Below the pieces are notes generated by a model. That model made no database searches, was not told the origin of the DNA, and saw nothing but the letters and a program-made list of their open reading frames with translations. A stretch of DNA of 64,000 nt, taken from positions 18,083-82,082 of the forward strand of contig CAZNDN010000003.1 in the NCBI GenBank assembly GCA_964571815.1, read 5' to 3'. Positions 17,971 to 27,612 of the stretch are shown in pieces; positions within the stretch are counted from its first letter, which is position 1, and each line of letters begins with the position of its first letter. The stretch comes from CAZNDN01 sp964571815 (lineage in GTDB: Bacteria; Fibrobacterota; Chitinivibrionia; Chitinivibrionales; WJKA01). The translations under genes were made by a program, and so were the position numbers.

Positions 17971-20900
17971 ATGAGTGCACTGGTAAACATACTTGTCATA
18001 AGTCTTACCGCCGCCTTCTTCTCCATACCCTTTTTGAACCGGTATGTGTTCCGAACGGCGAATATTGATGCTATTGTGGAAGAAGGGCGTAATGGTCTGG
18101 GTACGGTCCACGAGCTGATTAACCGGGGGGAGTTTGACCTGGCTCGAGACAGTGCCCGTGTACTTGTCGAACGATTCCGCAACGACTCACTTGAGTTTTT
18201 CACCGCGGACGTCACGAATTGGAATTCGGTAACCGCCCTGCTGGGTGCCAACCGAGACGACTTTGCCACGGCGGTGCTGGTCTCACGGCTCGATCGAAAC
18301 CTGATTGACTCGCTTGCGGCAGAGCACACTGGCGCACGGCAAGACAGTGCGGCTCCCGCGGCCGATGACCTCGATGTCGGCGGAGGAAGCGGCGATGAGG
18401 TTGGGACACGACTGCAATGGAAGGTGGTCGACGCACTCAACGCCGTCAAGAGAGATCTGGGCTTCTATGTCATGAATGCCGGTGAAATTAATGTGAACGC
18501 GGACGAGGAGGTCGGCCGCCGGCATCAGTACCTGGTGGACGAAGGTGTCGTGCGGCTTGAGGACACCGAGTGGAAACTCAAGCGGGATCTGTCGGAGAAG
18601 GAAAAGGTGCTGCTTCGCAGGTTTCACATGGTTATCCTGGAGAATCTTCTCTATCCCCGGTTTCTTGAAAAGGACCTCAAGAGAAACACCGACTGGGCCA
18701 GCGAATACATCGTGCAGACAGCATGGTATTTCATAGGTACAACCTACCGCGGGCAATTCCAGCTCGACAGGGCGGTCGAAGTCTACGATTCTCTGGTTAC
18801 GTTGTATCCGAGTACGATCTATGCCGAGGAGGTCTTTCTGCAAGTAGGCCGGATTCTGCATGAGGAAGGACGCAATGCACTGCTGGCCGGGGAGACCGAC
18901 AAAGGCACATCCAGGCTGGAACGTGCAGTCGGCTATCTCGCGCAAATCGAAAAAAACCGTGCGATTGCCCGCCGGTTCCCCAAGTACAAGTATACCGACC
19001 TTCGACCGGGAACGTACGTTAACATCGACGCCTCTTCCCGGGCAAAAAGAAAGATCAAAGAAGAAACCAACGTGTACACCCTGGAGCAGCAGAAGCAGGA
19101 AATTGAGGGCAAAGACAAGAAGGAGCAGAGCGGTCACACGCTCGAGGATGCGGTGAAGCTGATCGGGGAGTGTTACACGCTTCTGGGCAAAACCGATTCC
19201 GCCCGTGCTCAATTCGAACTCCTTCTGGATTTCTTTCCGGAATCGGACAACCTGGACGATGCGCAGAAGCTTATTGCCGATTCGTATGTTCGCGACGGGG
19301 ACCTTGTATTGGACGGCGCCGATACGTCCGATGCAGCCATTCGTTCGAAAGCGGTGGAGTTCTACGAGCGCGGAGTCAGGGAATACCAGCGGTTTGTCAA
19401 TGTGTACCCGCAGAGCGATCTGGTGTCGAAGGTCTACATTGCGCTGGGTGACGTCTACTACAAGCTGGGCCGCGCCGAGGATGCGGCCGAGTCGTTCGAG
19501 TCGGCGCTGGAGTTGGCCAAGCGGATCGATGAGAAGGCCGGGATTCAGCTTGAGATCGGAAATTACTTCTACGAGCGCAGGCAGTATACGAAAGCGGTGC
19601 ACGCATACAAAGTTATACTGACCGACTTTCTGGGTACTGATGTTGCCCCGAATGCCCAGTACCTGCTCGGGAATTGCTATCGAGCCCTTGGAGACACCGC
19701 GGAGTCCATCGAGGCCTACAAACGACTGGTAAAACTGTACAAGGACAGCAAGTTCCTGGGCGGTGCCGCCTACAAAGTCGGCACGTACTATCTGGCGCGG
19801 GCCAATTACAAGGAGGCAAAGCGCTACTTCGGATACGGTTACACGTATGATACCGACGGACCGATGGCGTCAAGGAGTCTCTTTCAACTGGGTATGGTCT
19901 GGGTTCGTGTCGCCGAGGAACAGGAGGCAGAGGAGCAAATCCGTTCCTATAAGGAGGCGATCAAGCGATTTCGAGAGGTTGTTGAGCGGTTCCGGGGAAC
20001 CGCCTACGACCAGGATGCCGATAAGGCCGCCCTCCAGCTTGCCAGTTGCTATATGCGTATCGACAACGAAAAGGCGGCGCGCGCCGCGGCCAAGCAGATT
20101 CGCAGCAGAGCCAAGCGCATCGAGTCCCTTACGATTTTCGGAGTCGGTTCCGACGATGCCTCCGAGGAGCTGGCCTACTGGAATTCGTTGATTGCCGAGG
20201 CCCGGGAGGACGAGGAACGGGCGACCGCGCTGTACGAAAAGGCCGTGGTATTGACCGACAAAATACAGGACCACGATGCGGCACTCGAGGTGTATCGTGA
20301 GATCCTGGAACTGACGGAAGATCCGACCAAGAAGATCAATGCACGAATCGGCATCAGCCGGGCGTACACCGCCACGGGGGATCACGCCGGTGCGCGTGAC
20401 GTACTGCTGGAGCTGCTGGAGAACAAGAAGCTCTTGCCCAGGTTACGTCGTCAGCTCCGCATTCAGCTCTACGACGCGTACTTCAGTCTGAAGGAATTCG
20501 ACAGGGCGCTGGACGGGTTCGAGGGCTTTGCCGTGCAACTGCCGGACCATGAACTTGCACCCTATGCCCTGTACCGGGCCGGGGCCGTGCTGGCCCAACA
20601 GGGAAAGCACGAGAAGGCCCTGGAGACCATGCGGAGCGTGCTGGAGAGCTACCCCGGCTCTTCCGTGCATGCTCAGGCTGTTCTGGGCGTCGGCGAACAG
20701 ATGATTGCCCTGGGTCGGGCAGAGGAAGCTGTCGAATACCTCCTGGGGTATCTCCATGAAGAAGGGGGGGACACCCTTCCCGCGGCGCCCAACATCTACC
20801 TTCGTGTGGCCGAGACGTATCGCGGTGAACTCAAGAACAACCGTAAGGCGCTGGAGATTTTCGATACGCTTGTCGCTGAGTATCCCGAAGGCGTGCTGTA

Positions 20901-21834
20901 TTCCTATGCGGCGTACCAGCGGGGAATGTTGCTCAGAGAAGCCGGGCGGGACGATGAAGCCAGGAGGTCGCTGGAGCTGGTGAAAAAGGAGCGCAAGACG
21001 CTCTATCGAGCCGCACAGGCCGAAATTGCCAAGATTCTTGCGAAGACCGACCCGGAAGCGGCAATCAAGAACTACCGGGCTATTGTTGAAGAAAGCGAGA
21101 CCCCGGAAGATTCGGCTATTGCCATGATCGGGATCGGTGATGTCTATGCACGAGTGGAAAAATGGGACGAGGCGGCCGGGGTGTTCGAGCAGGTGTGCGG
21201 GTTCTACGACGGGAAGGATACGACACTTCTGGCCGGCGCGCTGGTGAAATGGGTGGACGCGTTGAGCAAGGACAGGCAGCACGAAAAGGCGATCGAGGCG
21301 GCGCAGATTCTTCAGCAGAGATTCCCCGACAACGAGTACACGGTCAATGCCGTCTATTTCGAGGGGGCTGCCTGGTTTGCCCTCAAAAGGTATTCCCGCG
21401 CACGCGAGAAGTTCAGCGAAGTGATCGAGCGGGATTCCTCGGGCCGACTTGCCGAAGTGGCGTCGTACCAGAAAGGCGACACGTATTTTTTCTCTGATCG
21501 GTTCACCAGGGCAATTCGCTCGTACGATGAGTACCTGAGAAAGTACCCCGACGGTGAATATGCCGCGAGCGCGGTTTACATGCAGGGCAATGCCTACTGG
21601 AGCATGCAGGACTTTGCCGCTGCCGGGAGGAAGTTCCGCATGGTTGTGAATAAGTATCCTTCGTTTCCCGACTACTGCAATGCGAAGAAGTCGCTGGCGT
21701 TCTGTGAAGACAAGGAGGGAAACTGGCGCAAGGCCCAGCGGCTCTATACCGAGATTATCGGCAATCAATCGTGTCCGGCCGAGGCGGTGACGTTCGCCAG
21801 GGAACAGCGTGAGAAAATATACGGACAGCATTGA
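17971..21834 (+). CDS. Giant membrane-anchored TPR protein
   Basis: 1287 residues. I start it at ATG 17971, where an N-terminal membrane helix begins (LVNILVISLTAAFFSIPF); a TTG at 17878 would add an unconvincing leader. Almost everything from about residue 230 onward is tetratricopeptide repeats of the Tol-Pal/YbgF/BamD-like kind (for example ALGDVYYKLGRAEDAAESFE, LIGECYTLLGKTDSARAQFE), ending near residue 1285. A linker of charged residues lies at about 365-415. It should project into the periplasm as a long solenoid scaffold. The next three genes encode an ExbB/TolQ and two ExbD/TolR proteins, so it is a likely partner or cargo of that proton-driven motor. Confidence 0.8.
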   Translation: MSALVNILVISLTAAFFSIPFLNRYVFRTANIDAIVEEGRNGLGTVHELINRGEFDLARDSARVLVERFRNDSLEFFTADVTNWNSVTALLGANRDDFATAVLVSRLDRNLIDSLAAEHTGARQDSAAPAADDLDVGGGSGDEVGTRLQWKVVDALNAVKRDLGFYVMNAGEINVNADEEVGRRHQYLVDEGVVRLEDTEWKLKRDLSEKEKVLLRRFHMVILENLLYPRFLEKDLKRNTDWASEYIVQTAWYFIGTTYRGQFQLDRAVEVYDSLVTLYPSTIYAEEVFLQVGRILHEEGRNALLAGETDKGTSRLERAVGYLAQIEKNRAIARRFPKYKYTDLRPGTYVNIDASSRAKRKIKEETNVYTLEQQKQEIEGKDKKEQSGHTLEDAVKLIGECYTLLGKTDSARAQFELLLDFFPESDNLDDAQKLIADSYVRDGDLVLDGADTSDAAIRSKAVEFYERGVREYQRFVNVYPQSDLVSKVYIALGDVYYKLGRAEDAAESFESALELAKRIDEKAGIQLEIGNYFYERRQYTKAVHAYKVILTDFLGTDVAPNAQYLLGNCYRALGDTAESIEAYKRLVKLYKDSKFLGGAAYKVGTYYLARANYKEAKRYFGYGYTYDTDGPMASRSLFQLGMVWVRVAEEQEAEEQIRSYKEAIKRFREVVERFRGTAYDQDADKAALQLASCYMRIDNEKAARAAAKQIRSRAKRIESLTIFGVGSDDASEELAYWNSLIAEAREDEERATALYEKAVVLTDKIQDHDAALEVYREILELTEDPTKKINARIGISRAYTATGDHAGARDVLLELLENKKLLPRLRRQLRIQLYDAYFSLKEFDRALDGFEGFAVQLPDHELAPYALYRAGAVLAQQGKHEKALETMRSVLESYPGSSVHAQAVLGVGEQMIALGRAEEAVEYLLGYLHEEGGDTLPAAPNIYLRVAETYRGELKNNRKALEIFDTLVAEYPEGVLYSYAAYQRGMLLREAGRDDEARRSLELVKKERKTLYRAAQAEIAKILAKTDPEAAIKNYRAIVEESETPEDSAIAMIGIGDVYARVEKWDEAAGVFEQVCGFYDGKDTTLLAGALVKWVDALSKDRQHEKAIEAAQILQQRFPDNEYTVNAVYFEGAAWFALKRYSRAREKFSEVIERDSSGRLAEVASYQKGDTYFFSDRFTRAIRSYDEYLRKYPDGEYAASAVYMQGNAYWSMQDFAAAGRKFRMVVNKYPSFPDYCNAKKSLAFCEDKEGNWRKAQRLYTEIIGNQSCPAEAVTFAREQREKIYGQH

Positions 21835-21893
21835 GAGGGTATCGGTGGCCATGAAAACCGCGAGCGTACCGTGTCGACGAAAGGAGTTGAATA

Positions 21894-22583
21894 ATGGGGA
21901 TTAACCTGCTTGCCACGTTCAAGAAGGGCGGCTGGGCCATGTGGCCGCTGCTGATTTTCCTGATTCTGGCGCTCACGTTCATATTCGAGCGGGTGATCGT
22001 GTTGCTTTTCCAGAGACGGAAGTTGAAACCGGACGAGTTCCTGACGGCCTTTGAAAAGTCGATGAAAGACAACGGGGGCGACAAGGATAAGGTAGTTGGG
22101 GAGATGACGGCTCTGTGCAGGAAAAAAGGAGGAGCCTGTGCCGAAATCATGATGGAGGGGCTGGAGAAATTCAAGCAGGGCAAGGCGTTGCGGATGGATG
22201 TGATGCAGATGAAGCAGTGGATGACCGGCGCGATTGAGGAACGCTCGCGTATCGAACTCCCGCAGCTCGAATCGCACCTGACGGTGCTCTCGGTGGTGGC
22301 GGGTGTGGCGCCGCTCATGGGCCTTCTGGGCACGGTCTCCGGGATGATCCGCTCTTTCACGGTCATGGCCGGATCGGCCGGCGGCGCAAAACCCGCGGAG
22401 CTTGCCGGCGGTATCTCCGAGGCGTTGATAACGACCGCCACCGGATTGATTATCGCGATTCCCGTCCTGATTGCGTTCAATGCGCTCAAATCGTCGGTGG
22501 AAAACTTCGTAATGCTGGTCGAGGAGGCTGCAATCCACCTTGTCGATTCGCTTATTCTCGACACCGCAGCTCCGAAGGAGTAG
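21894..22583 (+). CDS. MotA/TolQ/ExbB family proton channel protein
   Basis: 229 residues with the three-helix ExbB/TolQ layout: TM1 at about 15-40 (MWPLLIFLILALTFIFERVI), a cytoplasmic loop rich in charged residues, then TM2 and TM3 at about 130-200 (GVAPLMGLLGTVSGMIRSF and ITTATGLIIAIPVLIAFNAL). The GLLGTV and TATGLIIAIP segments are the family hallmarks. AAGGAG precedes ATG 21894 by 7-8 bases. With the following ExbD proteins it should form an inner-membrane complex that uses proton motive force to do work in the periplasm. Whether it belongs to a Tol, Ton or gliding-type system cannot be decided here, as no TonB or Pal is nearby. Confidence 0.9.
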   Translation: MGINLLATFKKGGWAMWPLLIFLILALTFIFERVIVLLFQRRKLKPDEFLTAFEKSMKDNGGDKDKVVGEMTALCRKKGGACAEIMMEGLEKFKQGKALRMDVMQMKQWMTGAIEERSRIELPQLESHLTVLSVVAGVAPLMGLLGTVSGMIRSFTVMAGSAGGAKPAELAGGISEALITTATGLIIAIPVLIAFNALKSSVENFVMLVEEAAIHLVDSLILDTAAPKE

Positions 22584-22589
22584 GCCGGC

Positions 22590-23372
22590 GTGGGCCTTGG
22601 CAGAGACAACGGCGACAAGAGTGAGCTGAGACTCAATCTCTCACCGATGATTGACGTGGTGTTCCTCATTCTGATCTATTTCATCGTTTCGATGCAGATG
22701 GAGCCCTCGCTGGACAATATCATCAAACTCCCGCCCGTGCTCAATGCCGTAGAGCAGGACACCGCCCTGCTGCAGATATACGTGCTGCCCGCGAAAATCA
22801 AAGAGGGTGGACTTATCCAGAAGGATTCCACCGGATTGATTGCATTCTCGGACAAGGCCAGGCTGCCGTCCGACTGCCCCGTGTGTTCTCTGGCATTCAA
22901 GGATCAGCGTGGGATCTACATTCCCAATTCGCTTCTCAAGGGGCGGGATGGTGAGCCGGTGCCGGAGCTGCAGAAGGAGATGGCCGATGCCTATGGAGAC
23001 CAGGCCAGGCCTCCGGCATTCAACTGTTCTCGTTGCGGTACGGAGATCAGCCCCTATCTGAAGCTTGACGAAATTCCCCGCGTTTTGAAGAAGAAGAAAA
23101 AAGAAGTCGTGGAGACGCTCGTTGAGAACGAGAACGTCAAGCGCAAGGAACGTGGTGACCAACCAATGAGCACCGAGGAGGTCGATGAGCTTGAGAAGAA
23201 GATGAAGCTGTTGATCAAAGGGGATGCGAAAGCCTTCTACGGGAGAATCCTGCAGGTGGTCAATATGGCAAAAGACACGGCCTGCGACATCCGCTCCTTC
23301 GCTTTCGTTACACTTCCCGAGTCGTCAAAGGTAGTCAAGGCCGATATGGAAAGAATCGAGGCGAAGCAGTAG
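22590..23372 (+). CDS. ExbD/TolR-family protein with an extra pair of CxxC knuckles
   Basis: 260 residues, GTG start at 22590 with AAGGAG at 22575-22580. The N-terminus has the ExbD transmembrane helix with the proton-binding aspartate (SPMIDVVFLILIYFIV, Asp22). ExbD proteins are usually about 130-150 residues; here the periplasmic part is enlarged. Cys96/Cys99 (CPVC) and Cys146/Cys149 (CSRC) form two zinc-ribbon-type knuckles, followed by a lysine-rich segment (KKKKKEVVE, about 167-175) and a C-terminal ExbD-like fold (LLIKGDAKAFYGRILQVV). The paired knuckles are atypical for an oxidising periplasm and deserve checking. It lies in operon with the preceding ExbB. Confidence 0.85.
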   Translation: MGLGRDNGDKSELRLNLSPMIDVVFLILIYFIVSMQMEPSLDNIIKLPPVLNAVEQDTALLQIYVLPAKIKEGGLIQKDSTGLIAFSDKARLPSDCPVCSLAFKDQRGIYIPNSLLKGRDGEPVPELQKEMADAYGDQARPPAFNCSRCGTEISPYLKLDEIPRVLKKKKKEVVETLVENENVKRKERGDQPMSTEEVDELEKKMKLLIKGDAKAFYGRILQVVNMAKDTACDIRSFAFVTLPESSKVVKADMERIEAKQ

Positions 23373-23375
23373 TCC

Positions 23376-23897
23376 ATGATCCGCTCCCGCATCAAGCAAA
23401 GCTCCGAGGTCGATCTGACACCGATGATCGACATCATTTTCCAGTTGATCATTTTCTTCATGGTGGTCATGGCCATTGCCGCCGTGTACGGCGTTGCGAT
23501 CAAATTCCCCCCGCCGGGCAGCTCGCAGCGCGACCGCGACAAGAAGAAAGAAAAGAACATGATTGTTTACGTACAATCCGACTACATTGACGAGGGGCAT
23601 ACGCTGCTCCGTGACGGGATTCTGAAATTCAACGGCGAAGAGATTGCGCTGGGCCACTCCCGCGACAGCGCCGCCCGGGCCGAGGAACGGAAAAAGGGTT
23701 TTGAGTGGCTGGAATTCCGGATGCGGGAGTTTGTCAAGGAACAGGGATACGAGAAAGAAACGCTCATAATCCAGGGAGATATGAAAACGTACCATGGGAA
23801 GGTAATGCGGGTCATTGACTGCGCAAAGAAGATCAAGGCACCAAAGACGGACTCCACGGTTGTGACCGGGTTTTCTCTGGTCCCGCCGACAAAGTAG
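23376..23897 (+). CDS. ExbD/TolR-family protein
   Basis: 173 residues, starting 3 bases after the previous stop. The membrane helix carries the conserved aspartate (LTPMIDIIFQLIIFFMVV, Asp19). The periplasmic portion is slightly long for ExbD, with a charged linker (DRDKKKEKN) and the typical LIIQGDMKTYHGKVMRVID strand-helix pair. Two ExbD subunits beside one ExbB is the arrangement seen in several gliding or envelope motors (for example AglR-AglQ-AglS in Myxococcus) and in some TonB systems. Unlike its neighbour, it has no CxxC knuckles. Confidence 0.88.
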   Translation: MIRSRIKQSSEVDLTPMIDIIFQLIIFFMVVMAIAAVYGVAIKFPPPGSSQRDRDKKKEKNMIVYVQSDYIDEGHTLLRDGILKFNGEEIALGHSRDSAARAEERKKGFEWLEFRMREFVKEQGYEKETLIIQGDMKTYHGKVMRVIDCAKKIKAPKTDSTVVTGFSLVPPTK

Positions 23898-23959
23898 CCC
23901 TCCTTCGGGGGCATCCACCACATCTCCGGCGGACAATTCGCCTCCGGTAGTCCCGAACC

Positions 23960-26005
23960 ATGCGGCACCCCGTCATCAACCAGCCTCGAAAGCCGCGACA
24001 AAGGCGAATCCCGGCGGCCCTGACTGTCGGCGTCATGATGGTCGTGCTGGGGGTGGTTCTTTTCCTTCTTCGAGAAACCAACAGAGGACTCCCTGCGAGG
24101 AAGCCGTCGTTCGACCCCGATGCGGTTGTCCGCGTGTTCGATATCAGCAGGGTGTATCGTATCCGCCGCAACGGCGCACCGTCGGGCGAGTTGTGGTTTG
24201 CCTGCGCCGAAGGTATCCGCATGCTCGATCCGGCCACGTCGGAGTGGACCCGCTACGGTCTCGACCACGGGTTGCCGGGCGAGACGATCTCGGATATATG
24301 CTTTGCCGGCGGGACGGTTTGGGCGGGGACATGGAATGGACCGGCGCGGCTGGACGGAGCCGACTCGACATTCCGTCCGGCGGTTCTGCCTTCCGGTACC
24401 GCGAGTCGGCGTGTCCTGGCAATCGCCTGGATACCCGGGGCAGGCGTATTCTTTTCCATCGACGGAGAAGGGCTCTTCCGAGTCCCCCCGAATGACTCGA
24501 CCGCCGCCAGGGTAACGGCGGCAGGACTCAAGACCGCCGACCGGATTACGTGTCTGAAAGAGGTAGACGGGGCGCTGGTGGCGGGGGCCGAAGGAGGACG
24601 CCTGCTGAAATACGACCCTGTTGCGGGGACGATTCACGAAATTCCCCGGCTGCGAACAAAGACGCCAAAGACTCTCCTGTGGGATGTTCTGCGGCATAAC
24701 GGTCGGCTCTGGGCGGCAACATCCGACGACGGGCTGTGGGTCGGGGGAGGAGAGTCCGATACGTTGAAACCCGTGCCGGGGTTTCCCGCAAAGGGGGCGT
24801 ATTGTTTTGCGGAAGAGAGCGACGGGTTCTGGTGTGGAACGCCGTTTGGGCTGTGGCGCTACCACGACGAGGGGGAAGTCTGGGTGCAGATGGTGCACCC
24901 CGCGGCCGAGGAGCCAACCGATTTTCAGGTCTTTACACTCGCAAACACGGCCGACATGCTGTGGTACGGAAGCATGGACCTGGGGGCCGGGTTTCTCAAC
25001 AAAATACGGATCGACTGGGTTCCGATGCGGGCGGGGTTGTCCAATCCCTACGTGGGAGCATTCGCGGCCGACGATTCGCTGTGCTGGGCCGCCTATTCCT
25101 ATCAGGGCGGCTATGTCGACGAGTTTCGCGTGGCCGACGTCCAGTACGAGCGCAACTACGGCAGGGCAAGCGGGATCGGCGACCCTCGCATCCAGGTACT
25201 GCGCCGAGAGGAGCGCCGGCTCTACTACGGGGGGTACGAGGGATTCGGATATCGGGACATAACAAGTCCGACAGTGCGACACTTCGATACTGATGCGGGA
25301 CTTCCACACGGGGACGTTGCCGATATTCTCATTATGTCGCCTCCCCCTCACTATCTGGCCACACTCAACGGTATCGTGGCGTACTTCCCCCGCAACGATT
25401 CGTTCGCTGTTCTCGCCAACACCGAGAGGCACCGCGTGACGTCAATAGCTCCGCGGGGCGATTCCTTGTGGTACGGGACGCTTGCGGAGGGGCTGCGGGT
25501 ATACAACAGGGGGACGGAACGAATTGATTCGGTGTACCTTCGCGCGACACAACGCGTAATGGGGCTGGCCCATATTGACCTTGACGACGGCGGGGAAGCA
25601 ATTTGCGTCGGAACCAAAACGTCCGGTTGCCATATTGTGGATTGCCGTAGCGGGGAGCTTCGGAAGCTGGAGGGTTTTGCGGCCTCGAAGGGGCAGGCGA
25701 ACCGCCGAAGCCACGACATCATGACCCTGCGGGGAATTGACGGCCGTGTGTGGCTGGGAACGAGAAATGCCGGCTGCTTCGTGTTTGATCCCGCCGGTGC
25801 GCAATGGTATCATCTGGGCTACTACGACGGGCTCGTGAGCGATCGGGTCGGGGCCCTGTACGCTACGCGACGCTACGTGTGGATCGGCTGCTACGGCGGC
25901 TTCAATCGCATCGAAAAGAAGTATCTTGCGAGCAAATGGGGGTGGCCGGAAGCAGCTCAACCTTCCGGCACGGAGTCGGACACGAGCGAAAGGAAGGGGC
26001 GATGA
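23960..26005 (+). CDS. Membrane-anchored beta-propeller (two-component-regulator-propeller-like) protein
   Basis: 681 residues. One N-terminal membrane helix (about 21-37, ALTVGVMMVVLGVVLFLL) follows a basic leader, then a periplasmic propeller begins. Repeats with W(V/F/L)GT and GL...Y signatures occur throughout, for example GELWFACAEGIRMLD, RVWLGTRNAGCFVFDP and YVWIGCYGGFNRI. These are the Reg_prop repeats found in hybrid two-component sensors, but no kinase domain is present; the protein ends after the blades. It may act as a binding platform for the motor complex. Its stop overlaps the start of the next TPR gene (ATGA). Confidence 0.7.
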   Translation: MRHPVINQPRKPRQRRIPAALTVGVMMVVLGVVLFLLRETNRGLPARKPSFDPDAVVRVFDISRVYRIRRNGAPSGELWFACAEGIRMLDPATSEWTRYGLDHGLPGETISDICFAGGTVWAGTWNGPARLDGADSTFRPAVLPSGTASRRVLAIAWIPGAGVFFSIDGEGLFRVPPNDSTAARVTAAGLKTADRITCLKEVDGALVAGAEGGRLLKYDPVAGTIHEIPRLRTKTPKTLLWDVLRHNGRLWAATSDDGLWVGGGESDTLKPVPGFPAKGAYCFAEESDGFWCGTPFGLWRYHDEGEVWVQMVHPAAEEPTDFQVFTLANTADMLWYGSMDLGAGFLNKIRIDWVPMRAGLSNPYVGAFAADDSLCWAAYSYQGGYVDEFRVADVQYERNYGRASGIGDPRIQVLRREERRLYYGGYEGFGYRDITSPTVRHFDTDAGLPHGDVADILIMSPPPHYLATLNGIVAYFPRNDSFAVLANTERHRVTSIAPRGDSLWYGTLAEGLRVYNRGTERIDSVYLRATQRVMGLAHIDLDDGGEAICVGTKTSGCHIVDCRSGELRKLEGFAASKGQANRRSHDIMTLRGIDGRVWLGTRNAGCFVFDPAGAQWYHLGYYDGLVSDRVGALYATRRYVWIGCYGGFNRIEKKYLASKWGWPEAAQPSGTESDTSERKGR

Positions 26006-27582
26006 GTTGGTGGATTCGAGCGGCGGGAACGGCGGCGACGGTGGTTCTGGCGGGTGTCGCCGATGTCGGGGCCCAACGGAATCTGACAGCCGGTCTTCAG
26101 GCTCTTCGCGGAGGAGACCCGGTACGGGCCGTGTCCCTGCTGGAAAGGGCGTTGCGGGAAGATACAACCTCATTCAAAGCGACCATGGGACTGGGCAATG
26201 CTTATCTGAAGCTCAAAGAGCTTGACAAAGCCGAAACGTTTCTGAGAAGAGCGATCGACCTCGATCCCTCACATGTTGGAGCGCGCGCGAACCTGGCCAA
26301 CGTCTATTCGGAACGAGGCGAACGGGACAAGGCAATCGAGACCTACGAGCAGCTCACCAGCCTCAAACCCCGGAACGCCGAACTTTTGTACAATCTCGGT
26401 ATGCTCTACTATGCCGAAGGCCTTCCTCAAAAGGCACATGAACACGTCGACCGCGCCATCGCCGGGAATTCCTCCGAGCCGCGATACTACGTGGCCAAGG
26501 CAAAAATCTACGGGCTTCAGGGGCGCACCGAAGAGGCCCTGGATGTGTGTGCCACCGCACTGGCATTTGGGCCGAAATCGGCGGAGGTGCTTACGGCAAC
26601 GGCGAACGTGCACCTTGAGCTGGGGCGCTACGATGAAGCCGAGAAGTATCTTCGCCGTGCGCTGAAGTACGAGCCGGATTCATGGGAAGCGCAGGGTGAG
26701 CTTGGTGTGGTCTATGAAATTCAAGGGAGGCTGGATGAAGCGGTGTACCGCTATTTTCGGGCTCTGAAGGCCAATCCTCGAAGTGAAAAGTACCTCGCCG
26801 GGCTGGCATCCTCCTTTGTCAAGAAAGGCGACTACGAAGCGGCAATACGCCATTACCGGAGGCTCACGGCACTTCGGCCCCATTCGCCGTCGGCACACGG
26901 CGAGCTGGGCACGGCGCTCTTCAAAAGCGGCGACTACCGGGGTGCGGCGGGCGAGCTGGAGACGGCGCTGGAGATTCGTCCCGGCCGCGCGCGGTACCTG
27001 ACGGTGCTGGGTGAATCGTATCTGGCGCTTGACAGGCTCCAGGCTGCCGGGGAATGCTTCGAGAAGGTGCTGAAAACCGACGCGGACAATACGACGGCAC
27101 GTCTGCGATCCGGCGAGATTGCGTTACGGAAAGGGGAACTGGGCAGGGCGGAGAAGTATCTCCGGGGCGTAGTGGCTCTGGACCCGGCGAATACGGAGGC
27201 GTTGTACCACCTCGGGATGCTGGAGTTGACAAAAAAGCAGTACGGCGAAGCACGGCGTTTCTTTGACGAACTCCGATCGCTGGCCGGCGCAGAACCGAAC
27301 GTATTCTACGGCCTTGGTCGGTTGGCGGGCGCTGAAGGGGACGTGAGGGAGGCAATCACCAATCTGGAAAAGACACTGGAACTCGATGAGAAGCACCTTG
27401 AGGCGCGGTGGGAGCTGGCGAAGATCTACGACCGGGTCGGCGACAAGGAACAGGCATATCGGGAGTTGCAAAGAATCCTTGAAATCGACCGGGACTTCCG
27501 GCTGCGCGAGGAGATCGTGAGGCGGCTGGAGGAGCTTCGCCGGGACGGCGTTGGAGAGGATGAAGAGTGGCGCAACTATTGA
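26002..27582 (+). CDS. Exported TPR protein
   Basis: 526 residues with a signal peptide (AAGTAATVVLAGVADVGAQ) and then tandem tetratricopeptide repeats from about residue 30 to the end (for example TMGLGNAYLKLKELDKAETF and LYNLGMLYYAEGLPQKAHEH). ATG 26002 overlaps the preceding stop and follows AAGGAAGGGG; a longer in-frame reading from 25804 would lie inside the propeller gene. It is the last gene of the envelope cluster; 30 bases later lies the 3' end of the convergent uvrA gene. It probably mediates periplasmic protein-protein contacts. Confidence 0.8.
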   Translation: MSWWIRAAGTAATVVLAGVADVGAQRNLTAGLQALRGGDPVRAVSLLERALREDTTSFKATMGLGNAYLKLKELDKAETFLRRAIDLDPSHVGARANLANVYSERGERDKAIETYEQLTSLKPRNAELLYNLGMLYYAEGLPQKAHEHVDRAIAGNSSEPRYYVAKAKIYGLQGRTEEALDVCATALAFGPKSAEVLTATANVHLELGRYDEAEKYLRRALKYEPDSWEAQGELGVVYEIQGRLDEAVYRYFRALKANPRSEKYLAGLASSFVKKGDYEAAIRHYRRLTALRPHSPSAHGELGTALFKSGDYRGAAGELETALEIRPGRARYLTVLGESYLALDRLQAAGECFEKVLKTDADNTTARLRSGEIALRKGELGRAEKYLRGVVALDPANTEALYHLGMLELTKKQYGEARRFFDELRSLAGAEPNVFYGLGRLAGAEGDVREAITNLEKTLELDEKHLEARWELAKIYDRVGDKEQAYRELQRILEIDRDFRLREEIVRRLEELRRDGVGEDEEWRNY

Positions 27583-27612
27583 CCGGCAGCGACCGCCGGG
27601 GCGGATGCAGGA

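Noticed and set aside
20443..21852. A 469-codon minus-strand reading under the giant TPR gene
   Set aside because: Shadow of the repeat-rich coding sequence; no start signal or domain.
23582..25432. A 616-codon minus-strand reading through the ExbD and propeller genes
   Set aside because: It lies wholly antisense to two well-supported genes; in GC-rich DNA such long shadow frames are common and it has no family features.
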